A stretch of DNA of 41,749 nucleotides from a virus: positions 1-41,749 of the IMG/VR virus record IMGVR_UViG_3300048547_000017. One strand, 5' to 3'. Position numbers and translations under genes: made by a program. Below the pieces are notes generated by a model, which saw nothing but the letters and a program-made list of their open reading frames with translations, was not told the DNA's origin and made no database searches. The stretch's first letter is position 1; the number at the start of each line of letters is the position of its first letter. Below, in pieces: positions 7,796 through 16,835 of this stretch.

Positions 7796-8044
7796 TTACT
7801 TTCCTATTGTTAACATTTCTCTTTCAAAATAACTCATTAATTCTTTGTTAGTTACTTTGTGTTTCTTAGAAACTAAATTAATATTGTTCTCAAAACTATT
7901 TATAAAATCTGAAGAGTTAGAATCCATTTTATTGAATATTTCATCAACTGCCTTCTTCATTTTAGGAGTCAGTTTTCTGTATTCCTTACTTCTTTTATGT
8001 TCGTCTTTTTCTACTATTTTAGAATAAAAGCTATCAAACTTCAT
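7796..8044 (-). CDS. gp68: Prohead core protein gp68-like
   Basis: An 82-residue, lysine-rich helical protein (for example KLTPKMKKAVDEIFNKM) in the exact position of gene 68 between portal and protease. It overlaps the gp67-like gene by 11 bases. gp68 is a minor core component needed for correct head length in T4. The assignment rests on size, charge, helical character and gene order. Direct similarity to T4 gp68 is weak by eye. Confidence 0.65.
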   Translation of the reverse strand: MKFDSFYSKIVEKDEHKRSKEYRKLTPKMKKAVDEIFNKMDSNSSDFINSFENNINLVSKKHKVTNKELMSYFEREMLTIGK

Positions 8045-8219
8045 CTTCCCCTACCTCTGGTATGTGTGATGTTACCATATCTTTTGAAATAGTTTGTCTT
8101 TCTTTTTCTAAAGTTTCTCCAACCTTATCAGACATAATATTTTTGAAATCAGATTCTGATTCTAAATTATTTCCGTTAACTATATTATCAACCATTGATT
8201 TTATTTTTTCCTGGCTCAT
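8034..8219 (-). CDS. gp67: Prohead core protein gp67-like
   Basis: 61 residues from the ATG at 8219. A longer reading to 8279 is possible but lies inside gp20, and AAAGGAG sits just upstream of 8219, so the shorter start is chosen. The protein is small and acidic toward its end, with helical segments (KIKSMVDNIVNGN and DKVGETLEKERQTI). It overlaps the portal gene by 32 bases in another frame. T4 gene 67 lies directly after gene 20 and encodes a core protein cleaved by gp21, so position and size support the call. Sequence similarity alone would not. Confidence 0.65.
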   Translation of the reverse strand: MSQEKIKSMVDNIVNGNNLESESDFKNIMSDKVGETLEKERQTISKDMVTSHIPEVGEDEV

Positions 8220-9708
8220 TACCATCTCCTTTTTGTTCAAAGTTGTTATCGCCATTTTCTTCGTTATCGTCACCCTCACCCTCTATTTGTTTTTGCATTT
8301 CACCTATTTCGTCATCTGTTAAGTGTAATACATTCTTTTTTACCCACTCTTTAGAGAAGTATGTACCAACATAGTTTTCTACTTGTGATAACATTTCTAA
8401 TCTTTCTTTGAGTAATTCTGCATTTTTTAATTCAGTAAAGTTATTATCTTGTAAGAAATCAAACTGTATATGTTCTGACATCTGTTTCCATTCCTCTTCT
8501 GCAATAACACCAGTAAGAATTAATTGTGTTCTAAGTAAATCATTAAAGATTACAGAGAATTTCTTTCTTAACTTACCTACAAATTTAGTAAATTTTAATT
8601 CGTCTCTTGTAATCTCAGTTGACCTACCTAACGAAAAGTTTTGTTCTGCTTCTAATCTTGAGATAGGAACATTTAATGAACGATATAACTTTCTTTGAAA
8701 GTATGTAATATCATCTATCTCACCAAGATTTGCACCACCAGGCAGTGTAGTAATCTCTGTACCTCTACCACCTTCTCTTCTTGGCAACCAAAAATCTTCT
8801 AACATAGACATATGATTTCTATCGTCACGAATTTCACCAGTAGATGCATCATATACTAGTTTGTTGCGATAACGATTCATAACATCTTTTAGATATTGTT
8901 CTGCTTTTATTTTAGGTAAATTACCTACATCAATATAAAATATTCTTCTTTCTGGAGCTCTTGATATTCTATAAATTACCACAGAGTCCTCAATCATTCT
9001 TAATTGATTTACTGGTTTGATTGCTTTATTAAGATACGATAATACAGTACCTTTATGCATATCAATAAGTCCAGATGGACAATATGCGATTGAATCATAT
9101 GTTAATTTAACACCAGTAGAAGTATTATTTACTTGATGTCCTTGTTGATTATAAATGTAAAACTCTTTAAACTTTTTTACAACATCAACTTGACCTTTTT
9201 TACTAGTCTCTACTTCTCTAACTTTTTTAATTTTTCTAGGGTCAATGTAACGAAGTTGTTGAACACCCTTTCTGGGATTTTTTGCATCAATAACTTTGTG
9301 ATAGAATAATCTTCCATCAACATACCATCTTCTAAAAATATCGTGTGCTTTATTATTAAAATCTAATAATTGTAGAACTTTTTCAAATTCTTCTTTAATT
9401 CTTTTTTTAATTGAAGTAGAAACTTGTAAATTATCTAATGCGATAGATACACACATATCTCTTTCATCAGATGCGATTGCCTCACTTACGATATCTTCTA
9501 TTGCACTATCACACTCTGGTTGTATTGCAATATCTCTATATCTTCGGATTAAATCATCTTCTGTGCGTGAACGACCATCTGTATCTAGGATTGTGGAATA
9601 GAAACCACCACCAGATATATCGTATGTACCATCATCAGTAGCTGGAGGCGTTACTGCCCCCAACTCCTTTTCTTTTCTTTTTATTTCAAAACCAAAAAAC
9701 TCAGCCAT
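8188..9708 (-). CDS. gp20: Portal vertex protein gp20
   Basis: A 506-residue portal of the T4 gp20 family, which forms the dodecameric channel for DNA packaging and initiates head assembly. Recognisable stretches are GGGFYSTILDTDGRSRTEDDLI near the N-terminus (34-55), an acidic-basic wing region, the YRISRAPERRIFYIDVGNLP segment, FWLPRREGGRGTEI, and the ISRLEAEQNFSLGRSTEITRDE segment before the clip/crown region. The C-terminal tail is an acidic, N/G-rich low-complexity stretch. It is preceded by AAAGGAG and a late-promoter-like motif and is followed by overlapping gp67. Length is close to the family norm. Confidence 0.96.
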   Translation of the reverse strand: MAEFFGFEIKRKEKELGAVTPPATDDGTYDISGGGFYSTILDTDGRSRTEDDLIRRYRDIAIQPECDSAIEDIVSEAIASDERDMCVSIALDNLQVSTSIKKRIKEEFEKVLQLLDFNNKAHDIFRRWYVDGRLFYHKVIDAKNPRKGVQQLRYIDPRKIKKVREVETSKKGQVDVVKKFKEFYIYNQQGHQVNNTSTGVKLTYDSIAYCPSGLIDMHKGTVLSYLNKAIKPVNQLRMIEDSVVIYRISRAPERRIFYIDVGNLPKIKAEQYLKDVMNRYRNKLVYDASTGEIRDDRNHMSMLEDFWLPRREGGRGTEITTLPGGANLGEIDDITYFQRKLYRSLNVPISRLEAEQNFSLGRSTEITRDELKFTKFVGKLRKKFSVIFNDLLRTQLILTGVIAEEEWKQMSEHIQFDFLQDNNFTELKNAELLKERLEMLSQVENYVGTYFSKEWVKKNVLHLTDDEIGEMQKQIEGEGDDNEENGDNNFEQKGDGNEPGKNKING

Positions 9709-9733
9709 TATCTACAACTCCTTTATATTATTA

Positions 9734-9741
9734 TATTTATG
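9734..9741 (-). promoter_or_regulatory. Late promoter-like motif (CATAAATA) for gp20
   Basis: CATAAATA, one mismatch from TATAAATA, lies in the gap between gp19 and gp20, 25 bases before the gp20 start, with AAAGGAG between. Confidence 0.55.
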
Positions 9742-9743
9742 AG

Positions 9744-10277
9744 TTATAAATTAATGCCCGTGACTCTGAATGTGTCATATCTCCAAATGATATCAAATTG
9801 TTCAATAGCATCATTAGTATCATATGCAAGTTCTATTGCACCTAATGATTGAGGAAAACAACCCTCAAGTACATATTGATGAAGAATTGTATCATCTCTA
9901 TCTAATTGTTGAACAATCATATCTACTCTGTAATCAGCTGGGTTGGTTGCACCAGTATTATTAACTAAGTCATTAATACCGTTCATCCATCTTTCAACTT
10001 CTCTACGAACTCCAAAATCTGTATCGTTAAATACAGAAGTAGTCCAAGTTTCAAATGTTCTTTCACCAGCAACATAAAGAGTTCTACCTCTGAATGGAAT
10101 TGCAATTTCAGCAAGTGTTTGACCAGGCAAAGATGCTGACCTACACAGAAATGCAAACTGTTCAGTATTGATAGCTGCAGTTACTTGTCCGACTGGGGGA
10201 GGTAATATTACCCTAAACTGATTGGCACGAGCACCACCACCAGCAAGTCTTGATTTAAAGTCATTAATATTTGCCAT
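9744..10277 (-). CDS. gp19: Tail tube protein gp19
   Basis: A 177-residue tail tube monomer of the T4 gp19 type, which stacks in hexameric rings to form the inner tube of the contractile tail. The signature runs N-D-F-K-S-R-L at the N-terminus, then RANQFRVILP, FLCRSASLPGQ, IPFRGRTLYVAGERTFETW and a C-terminal QFDIIWRYDTF strand. It lies between the sheath gene gp18 (gap of 4 bases) and gp20. GGAGGGTAA stands before its start. Very clear by motif and position. Confidence 0.96.
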   Translation of the reverse strand: MANINDFKSRLAGGGARANQFRVILPPPVGQVTAAINTEQFAFLCRSASLPGQTLAEIAIPFRGRTLYVAGERTFETWTTSVFNDTDFGVRREVERWMNGINDLVNNTGATNPADYRVDMIVQQLDRDDTILHQYVLEGCFPQSLGAIELAYDTNDAIEQFDIIWRYDTFRVTGINL

Positions 10278-10281
10278 CTAA

Positions 10282-12294
10282 TTACCCTCCTATCTCTGTA
10301 AACGCAACACCAGTTCTTACAGCGACAAAGTTAAGAGTGATAAAGTTGATAGACCTTGTTGGCTTGACAAAAATGTCAGCAATAAATTCGTTTCTATCAA
10401 TTACTTCACCAGTGTTATTAGATTCGTCTGAAACTACTTTAAAGTCAGTAATACCTCTTCGTCCTTGAATTTCTCTCAAGAAAGGTTCTACTAAGTTTTT
10501 AAACTGAGCTCTTGTGAATTCATCATTGAACTCAAATAGTTGGAACTTAGCTGCAGTAGCGATTGCTTTTTCAAGAATAATGAATAGTCTTCTAACATTA
10601 ATTCTATCAAACGCACTTGGTTTTGCAAGAGCAGTCTTATCACCAAATAACACAGTACCTTGGCCAGGAAATGAGTTAACTGGATTAATTCTTGCTTTAT
10701 ATAATGTATCTCTTTGGTCTTTATTAGGTTCGTATGCAAGTTTAACTGCACCTCTAATTTGACCTCTAGTAAAACCAGCAGGTGAGAAAAACGCATCTGC
10801 AACAGATTCAGTATATGCAGTTACACCAGCGATATCACCATTTAATGGTACATAACGATATACATCGTTAAATCTATCATATTGGTATTTGTATCCACTA
10901 TCAAAAACTGCAAATGATGTACTTGGAAGTAAATCAAAAAAGTTCTTGACATTTGTAGTTTGTGTATTAGAATCGGCAGCACCTACAACATCAGCTCTTT
11001 CTGGAGAAATAAAGACTAATGCATCTTTTCTTTTCTCAACAATAGTGATTAAGTTTGTTGCAAGAGTTGAACTTGCTTTTGCAGCCATAATTAGATTTAC
11101 ATCAACTGCTTCACCGTCATCAAATCTTCCGTATGCAGTAAGTTGTTCACCATCTGTAACAGCATAATCGTCTGTTCCATTTGCAAGTGTAGACCTATCT
11201 ACATTTTCTACACCAGTTGTAAATTTATTAAAAGCACTTGAACCTTGTACTGATAAATCAGATGAAAGAGGTTGACCCCAGTCACCAGATGCATCAATAG
11301 CTGCAGTTGGGTGGTCTCCCCAATAAACAAATTTAGAATCCCTATAAACTACATCTGGATAATAATTTGAATTACCTTGAGGTGTAGTTGCTTCTGGGTG
11401 TTTTGATACAAAAGCAAATGTTTCTAGTATAGAGTTTAATCTCTCACCAGCAACATCGTTATCAAAACCAGTTTGTCTTCCAGATGAATCATATACAACT
11501 ATGTGTATTTCATCATCAAGAACACCTCTTGCAGTTGCAAATTCAGATGTGCCTGGAGCAGTATCAAATAAATCTGCAAATCTCCAGTATCTTTTTATAT
11601 AAGAATCGTCTGCTAAATCTGCAATTAATCCACTTGCAGCAGGGTCATCTAACTGTCTGATTGTAATTGTTTCACCAGATGTATCTACTGCTGTAATTTC
11701 GTATTTTTGTGCTTCGTGTCCTACAGCGAAAACTGTACCACCAGCGTTTGAATAAAATTCTATAACTTCACCTACTGCAAAATCAGTAGCATCAATAGCA
11801 TCCATTGTAATTGTTGTATCACCAGCACTTGCACTGGCATCATTAGTTTGTTTGTTTGACATTTCTGAAAAATTGTTTTTATCACAAATGTCTATTTTAA
11901 TTCCGTTTGCGTGAATACCAGCCGTTCTTGCTGACCAAGTACCGTGAGTACCTTGTCCGTCTGCGAAAGCCTCTTGATAATGCAAAGTGTTTCTGATTAA
12001 AATACCAGAACCACCAGAAGATGCATTTTTCAATGTACTTTCAGTTCTTACAACTCTTAGTGAATTTGAATACTGTAAAAAGTTTGCAGCTGTGAAAAAA
12101 TACTCAAAATTGTTTGCATTTGGTTTACCAAATACTTCAACGAGTTGTTTTTCTGAACTGATACTTGTTATTTCACTTACTGGCCCTTTTTCAAAGGGGC
12201 CACAAACAGCACCAATAGTTGTAGAAACAGCAGGAACGATATTCGTTAGGTCAACTTCTTTGACTTCTACGCCTGGAGAAACTTGAAATCCCAT
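10282..12294 (-). CDS. gp18: Contractile tail sheath protein gp18
   Basis: A 670-residue sheath protein. The N-terminus G-F-Q-V-S-P-G-V-E-V-K-E-V-D-L-T is the classical sheath start, followed by GAVCGPFEKGP. The C-terminus carries the conserved handshake/core region (RRLFIILEKAIATAAKFQLFE about 588-608, then EPFLREIQGRRGI and the final TLNFVAVRTGVAF strand). The middle (about 130-330) holds a variable, more exposed domain. It contracts around gp19 during DNA injection. It heads the gp18-gp19 unit with a TATAAATA motif 42 bases before the ATG and GGAG upstream. On the other side of its start lies the only divergent gene of the window. Confidence 0.97.
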   Translation of the reverse strand: MGFQVSPGVEVKEVDLTNIVPAVSTTIGAVCGPFEKGPVSEITSISSEKQLVEVFGKPNANNFEYFFTAANFLQYSNSLRVVRTESTLKNASSGGSGILIRNTLHYQEAFADGQGTHGTWSARTAGIHANGIKIDICDKNNFSEMSNKQTNDASASAGDTTITMDAIDATDFAVGEVIEFYSNAGGTVFAVGHEAQKYEITAVDTSGETITIRQLDDPAASGLIADLADDSYIKRYWRFADLFDTAPGTSEFATARGVLDDEIHIVVYDSSGRQTGFDNDVAGERLNSILETFAFVSKHPEATTPQGNSNYYPDVVYRDSKFVYWGDHPTAAIDASGDWGQPLSSDLSVQGSSAFNKFTTGVENVDRSTLANGTDDYAVTDGEQLTAYGRFDDGEAVDVNLIMAAKASSTLATNLITIVEKRKDALVFISPERADVVGAADSNTQTTNVKNFFDLLPSTSFAVFDSGYKYQYDRFNDVYRYVPLNGDIAGVTAYTESVADAFFSPAGFTRGQIRGAVKLAYEPNKDQRDTLYKARINPVNSFPGQGTVLFGDKTALAKPSAFDRINVRRLFIILEKAIATAAKFQLFEFNDEFTRAQFKNLVEPFLREIQGRRGITDFKVVSDESNNTGEVIDRNEFIADIFVKPTRSINFITLNFVAVRTGVAFTEIGG

Positions 12295-12336
12295 ATTTCT
12301 ACTCCTTATATTAGTTTAGTTAATCTACTACAACTA

Positions 12337-12344
12337 TATTTATA
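12337..12344 (-). promoter_or_regulatory. Late promoter motif TATAAATA for gp18
   Basis: An exact minus-strand TATAAATA lies in the roughly 100-base divergent gap between gp18 and the plus-strand gene, giving gp18 a 5' leader with GGAG before the ATG. Confidence 0.78.
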
Positions 12345-12393
12345 AAAAATCGTTTTTTGTATGTTTGTTTTTATACCAAGTCTAAATATAAAT

Positions 12394-12720
12394 ATGAGTG
12401 AACATTATCAAAAATACCGTAATACCATACGAAAAGTTGCAAGAAGACACCGTAGACTAAAAGATAAGTGGATTAATGAACAATTAAGAGATAAGTCTTG
12501 TAAATATTGTGGTGAGTCTGAAATAGTGGTATTAAAATTTTATCCAGATGATAGAAAGATTCGTGCAGATTCTAAAAAGAAAAGTTTAAAAAAAGATACT
12601 AGAAAATTGTTATTAGAACATATAGACAACAATGTAATAGTTTGTCATAATTGTTTTTTAAAAAAAGATAATGATTTAATTGATGAAGATGCATTTACCA
12701 ATTTGTATCATACTTCCTAA
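12394..12720 (+). CDS. Zinc-knuckle protein, degenerate HNH-like, antisense to the late operon
   Basis: The only plus-strand gene: 108 residues from the ATG at 12394 (an ATG at 12361 would add 11 residues). The first third is very basic (YRNTIRKVARRHRRLKDKW). Two Cys pairs, C36-x2-C39 and C84-x2-C87, form a likely zinc site in the layout of small HNH-type proteins. The usual HNH residues are absent: where family members have a histidine pair after the first strand this has Y50-P51, and F88 replaces the histidine after the last cysteine. It may therefore bind nucleic acid without cutting it. It lies between gp17 and gp18, converges on gp17 with a 26-base 3' overlap, and has no clear Shine-Dalgarno. 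A plus-strand TATAAATA (12387-12394) overlaps the ATG, so either the start or the promoter reading is uncertain. Confidence 0.75.
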   Translation: MSEHYQKYRNTIRKVARRHRRLKDKWINEQLRDKSCKYCGESEIVVLKFYPDDRKIRADSKKKSLKKDTRKLLLEHIDNNVIVCHNCFLKKDNDLIDEDAFTNLYHTS

Positions 12721-14335
12721 CAACTGGAGTCCATCTTTCACCATATTCATCTATTTGTGGTATAGGGTCATCAATACCATTATCTAAGAATCCAAATGGT
12801 GCAAGGTCTTGTTCTAACTGATTTTGACTTTCTGCAAACAATTTAGCTCTAACATCACTATCAGTAAGTTCTTTAAAATAAGTTTGACCAGATAACCACG
12901 CAAATAATACACAACACATCATTAAATCATCGTGGTGTCCTTCTTCTGCCTGATATGACTGTCCGTGAAGAACAAATGAAGACATCTCTGCAACTATATC
13001 ATAATCTTCTAATATAATCTTATTAGACTCTACCATTGTTTTTAGATTAGAACAACCAATTTTTTTGACTGCCTTAGTTGTTCTCACACCAAGTTGTGAT
13101 TTACCACCACTAAAACCACCACCAACTATCTGACCAGCACGACCTCTCATACTTGCCATTATAAGATTATCATACTCTAAGTCAAATTGTAAAGAATTTG
13201 CAACTTGGTCACCAATGTCATTTACTTCTATTAATACAAATGCTTGATTGTATGCAAGTGCAACATCTTTGATAATGTTTGGAAATAACATAGGCTTTAT
13301 TTCATTATTTTTATATTTACCTACTAATCTATATGGTAATTGAGATACATCCATAACAGTAAACGCAGATGCATCTCCTTGAATACCCCTAGCTACATCT
13401 GCAACAATAACATATGTGTGTCCTTTTTTAGGTTTTTCATATACATCAAGACCAGCATTAGATGTTAAAGGCGTTCTTAAAGGAATATTTTTTATTATAG
13501 ATGCATTTATTAATGTATTTGTAGAACCTAAAAACTCACACTCAAATTCTTTTTGAAATTGTGATTCACTTGTATTTGCAATCGTTTCTTTCTTCCACTT
13601 TTCATCTCTGCCTGGAACTTCAGACCAATGAACTTCTATGGGTACATAAGTATTCTTTTTTGTTTCTGCATCTGTCCATAATTTATAATACATATTCATA
13701 CCGTTTGGTGTTGATACAATAATAACTTTTGTAGATTGACCAGATGAAATAGTAGGATAAACTGAACTAAAAAACTCTTCTGCAATATTTGTAGGTACAA
13801 ACGCAAACTCATCTAAAAATATCATATTGTATGAACCACCACGAACTGCACTTGATGATGTTGAGGCTGCAACTATGCGTGAACCATTCTCTAATTCTAA
13901 ACTACCTTTGTTCCACGATAGTATTCCTTGTTGCAACCATTTAGGTAAATGTTCATATGCAAGTTGTAATCTGGATAAAATATCTCTTGCAGTTGCAGCT
14001 TTGTTTGCAAGTATTGCCACATTCATATTTTGATTGAACAAAACATAATGTAATATATACGAAACCATTGTGGTTGTTTTACCAGATTGTCTGGGTAGTT
14101 TACAGATTGTAAAACGATTGTTGTGAAATGTACCAACCATTTCTTTTTGAAAAGGATACATATCAAATGGTATCAGACCTTTGTCTAATGATACAATTTT
14201 AATATATGTTTCTATAAAATACTGTGGGTCGTTCATACATTTTTGAAACTCAAGAATATTTTCTTTTGTAAACTCTTGACTTACAAATGCTTTTTTTAAA
14301 TTAGGATTTCCTAGATATTGATTTTCTATGCCCAT
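12695..14335 (-). CDS. gp17: Terminase large subunit gp17
   Basis: A 546-residue packaging motor with N-terminal ATPase and C-terminal RNase H-fold nuclease. Visible are Walker A RQSGKTT (82-88), Walker B MIFLDE (171-176), coupling motif VSTPNG (207-212), the nuclease aspartate in VADVARG (D313), E370 in VLIEVND, and a late HHDDLMM segment near 478 that would supply the final acidic residues. It pumps DNA into the prohead through gp20 with gp16. Its ATG lies inside the last codons of the preceding fibre gene (10-base overlap). Unlike T4, three fibre-type genes separate it from gp16. Its 3' end overlaps the plus-strand zinc-knuckle gene. Confidence 0.97.
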   Translation of the reverse strand: MGIENQYLGNPNLKKAFVSQEFTKENILEFQKCMNDPQYFIETYIKIVSLDKGLIPFDMYPFQKEMVGTFHNNRFTICKLPRQSGKTTTMVSYILHYVLFNQNMNVAILANKAATARDILSRLQLAYEHLPKWLQQGILSWNKGSLELENGSRIVAASTSSSAVRGGSYNMIFLDEFAFVPTNIAEEFFSSVYPTISSGQSTKVIIVSTPNGMNMYYKLWTDAETKKNTYVPIEVHWSEVPGRDEKWKKETIANTSESQFQKEFECEFLGSTNTLINASIIKNIPLRTPLTSNAGLDVYEKPKKGHTYVIVADVARGIQGDASAFTVMDVSQLPYRLVGKYKNNEIKPMLFPNIIKDVALAYNQAFVLIEVNDIGDQVANSLQFDLEYDNLIMASMRGRAGQIVGGGFSGGKSQLGVRTTKAVKKIGCSNLKTMVESNKIILEDYDIVAEMSSFVLHGQSYQAEEGHHDDLMMCCVLFAWLSGQTYFKELTDSDVRAKLFAESQNQLEQDLAPFGFLDNGIDDPIPQIDEYGERWTPVVRKYDTNW

Positions 14336-16125
14336 TGAAGTGAAACACCGTGAATAGTATTAATGTGAGATAACCCAGCACCAACTATTTTCCAACGAAC
14401 TTGAACTTGAGGACTTGCAGTTCCAGTCAAAGGTGTACTACCAGTGAATATTTTTGCACCAGATGAACCAGTCACATATCCATTATCAGTCAAAGTTATC
14501 GCATTAAAAGTTGTATTATCTCTAGTTGCAGATGCACTTAATTCTGAATTTAATGTACTATTAATTTCTGCAAAAACAACTATTCTTGCTTTAGTCGGAG
14601 TAGAACTTGCAGTAAATGTATCAGATATTAAGGTTGTTGATGTATCTGATATACTACCTTGTATTTCTTTAACAATAACAACACCAGGGCCACCATCTCC
14701 ACCATGAGCACCACCAGCAGGAGTGGAAGGATTAATATTTCTTGCACCAGCTCCTCCACCACCACTATTTACAGCACCAGGCAAGCCAGGAAACCAATTT
14801 GGTTGTACTATTGGGGTTTGGTATGTATCTCCACCACCGAAAGGTACTGAAGTACCTTCTGGAAATTCGCCTACACCAGCACCAGCACCACCACCAGCAT
14901 AACCTACTGATGTAGTACCATCTGCAATATTATAAAGTAAACCATTACCACCTTCTCCACCGATAGTCCCTTCTCCATCTCCACCAACACTACCAGCGCC
15001 ACCACCACCAGCAGTTGCTTGTTCACTTCCAGCATCTGGTTGATTTATACCACCATCATTTCCAAAACTTCCAGGCGAGTTAACTGGTAAAATTGATGGA
15101 GTCAATGGAATTGGATGATTTTCATCTTGTTTACCTTCTCCACCAGGCCCCATATATGGCCCAGGCCCACCACCACCTCCGCCACCACTTCCACCTTCGT
15201 GATAAGTTTCACCAGATACACCACCCATATATGGATGCGAACCAGAAGTTAGATAACCACCACCAGCACCTCCACCTTCACCTATAAGAGGCCCAAAAGA
15301 TGAATCTGTACCAGTTTGGCCAGGTGAATAATATGTATGTGCCATTGGGTATGAATATTGTGGGTGTTCATAACCACCAAATTCACCAGTTCCTACACGA
15401 CCATCTGGTCTTGCAGTTGGTGTATAAGGTGTTGAATCAGACGATGGAGGATTATACGCAGCACCTTCTCCACCAGCACCAACCACTACTGCAACTGAAC
15501 CACTAGGCGTTACTGGATAATTTGGATAGTAGATTAAACCACCAGCACCAGCACCACCACCTTTAACAGCATTATAACCACCAGAGCCTCCACCTCCACC
15601 ACCACCAACAACTAAAACATTAACACTCGTAACTCCAGACTCAACAGTATATGTGTGAGGGCCATTTGCTGTAAATGAAAATATATTTTGAGTTGGTGGA
15701 GTCTCGCTACTGAAACCAGTACCACCAGAGTAAAAATCTGAAGAACTATCATATGTCACATTAGAATTTTCTGCTGTGTCTATTCCACTCTCATCATTAA
15801 ACTCATCTACTACACCATCTTTTAAATTAAATATTGTGAGTCCTTCTGCGACTGCCATCTTAAACCCTAATAAACCAATATTAAAAGTATTTGTATCTGT
15901 TTGTGCTACATTTGCAACTTGAAATCCACCAGCACCATTTAATAAATCTGACGAACTGCCAGGCAAACTTAATTTTGAAAATGCAATACTTGCTTGTGGT
16001 GATACATCTGCATTGATAATGGTATTGTCTAATATCTCATCTGCACCAATACTACCATCTGCAATTTTATTACTATCTAATGCACTATCACCAATAAGAT
16101 TTTTATTTACTTTTGTTATTCCCAT
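14326..16125 (-). CDS. Glycine-rich tail fibre/adhesin-like protein, copy A
   Basis: A 599-residue member of a five-copy family. The N-terminal module (about 1-145) has NADVSPQASIAFSKLSLPG, then FNIGLLGFKMAVAEGLTIFNL and DEFNDESGIDTAENSN. The middle (about 165-485) is a glycine-rich domain with VLVVGGGGGGGSGGY, GGGAGAGGLIYYPNYPVT and VVVGAGGEG, like glycine-rich domains of phage adhesins. The last 105 residues are the shared C-terminal module, from TLISDTFTA to VRWKIVGAG and the end SLQWA. A role in host binding at a fibre tip is inferred from family style. The gene starts inside the end of copy B, and gp17 starts inside its own SLQWA codons. Confidence 0.72.
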   Translation of the reverse strand: MGITKVNKNLIGDSALDSNKIADGSIGADEILDNTIINADVSPQASIAFSKLSLPGSSSDLLNGAGGFQVANVAQTDTNTFNIGLLGFKMAVAEGLTIFNLKDGVVDEFNDESGIDTAENSNVTYDSSSDFYSGGTGFSSETPPTQNIFSFTANGPHTYTVESGVTSVNVLVVGGGGGGGSGGYNAVKGGGAGAGGLIYYPNYPVTPSGSVAVVVGAGGEGAAYNPPSSDSTPYTPTARPDGRVGTGEFGGYEHPQYSYPMAHTYYSPGQTGTDSSFGPLIGEGGGAGGGYLTSGSHPYMGGVSGETYHEGGSGGGGGGGPGPYMGPGGEGKQDENHPIPLTPSILPVNSPGSFGNDGGINQPDAGSEQATAGGGGAGSVGGDGEGTIGGEGGNGLLYNIADGTTSVGYAGGGAGAGVGEFPEGTSVPFGGGDTYQTPIVQPNWFPGLPGAVNSGGGGAGARNINPSTPAGGAHGGDGGPGVVIVKEIQGSISDTSTTLISDTFTASSTPTKARIVVFAEINSTLNSELSASATRDNTTFNAITLTDNGYVTGSSGAKIFTGSTPLTGTASPQVQVRWKIVGAGLSHINTIHGVSLQWA

Positions 16126-16835
16126 TGTAAAGACACTCCGTGTATTTTATTTGTACCAGTCAAAGAAGAACCTACTATTTTCCAACGAACTTGAACTTGA
16201 GGACTTGAAGAACCAGTTAAAGATGTGCTACCAGAAAATATTTTGATACCACTTGAACCAGCTTGATAACCTTCATCAGTTAATGTTATGTTATTAAATG
16301 TTGAGTTGTCTCTAGTAGCACTTATTGTAAAGTCTGAAGTTCCATCTGGTAATTCTGCGAATAAAACTATTCTTGCTGTACTTGGTGTTGTATTTGCAGT
16401 AAATGTATCTGATATTAATGTCATAGAAGTTGTTGAATTACTAAATGTATCTGCACTTGCATCATATGTTGCATTTGAACTTTCAGCAGTATCTACACCA
16501 GTGTTATCGTGAAATTCGTCTACTACACCATCTACTAAATTAAATATTGTGAGTCCATCATTAACTGCCATCTTGAAACCTAACACACCAACATTAAATG
16601 CATTTTCATCAATACCAGCTGTATCAATAGCACCAAATGAACCATCACCACGAACAAATTGTGATGGTGGGCCAGGTAGTGCTAACTTAGTTGCTGAAAT
16701 ATTTGCACTAGGAGAGATGTTTTCGTTTTTTACTTCTGCACCTATCTTAGAGCTATCAACTGAACCAGTATTTATTTCACCACTTCCAATAGCGTCATTA
16801 CTTAAATTTTGATTCTCTAACTTTGTTATGCCCAT
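16116..16835 (-). CDS. Short fibre paralogue lacking the glycine-rich domain, copy B
   Basis: A 239-residue protein made only of the N-terminal module (NISPSANISATKLALPG, FNVGVLGFKMAVNDGLTIFNL, DTAESSNATYDASAD) joined almost directly to the C-terminal module (TSMTLISDTFTA to SLQWE). It is a natural minimal form of the family: the join at about residue 138 is where the other copies carry several hundred glycine-rich residues. The reading frame is intact and the gene sits in frame-overlapping chains with both neighbours (10 bases each), so it looks functional rather than decayed. It may cap, trimerise or compete with the longer copies, or be a deletion product from recombination. Function is inferred. 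Confidence 0.7.
   Translation of the reverse strand: MGITKLENQNLSNDAIGSGEINTGSVDSSKIGAEVKNENISPSANISATKLALPGPPSQFVRGDGSFGAIDTAGIDENAFNVGVLGFKMAVNDGLTIFNLVDGVVDEFHDNTGVDTAESSNATYDASADTFSNSTTSMTLISDTFTANTTPSTARIVLFAELPDGTSDFTISATRDNSTFNNITLTDEGYQAGSSGIKIFSGSTSLTGSSSPQVQVRWKIVGSSLTGTNKIHGVSLQWE

Noticed and set aside
10491-10802. Minus-strand 103-residue ORF inside gp18
   Set aside because: It is an out-of-frame shadow of a well-conserved sheath gene.
12387-12394. Plus-strand TATAAATA as a late promoter for the zinc-knuckle gene
   Set aside because: It overlaps the ATG, so transcripts would start inside the gene. In AT-rich sequence such 8-mers can arise by chance; it is noted but not called as a promoter.
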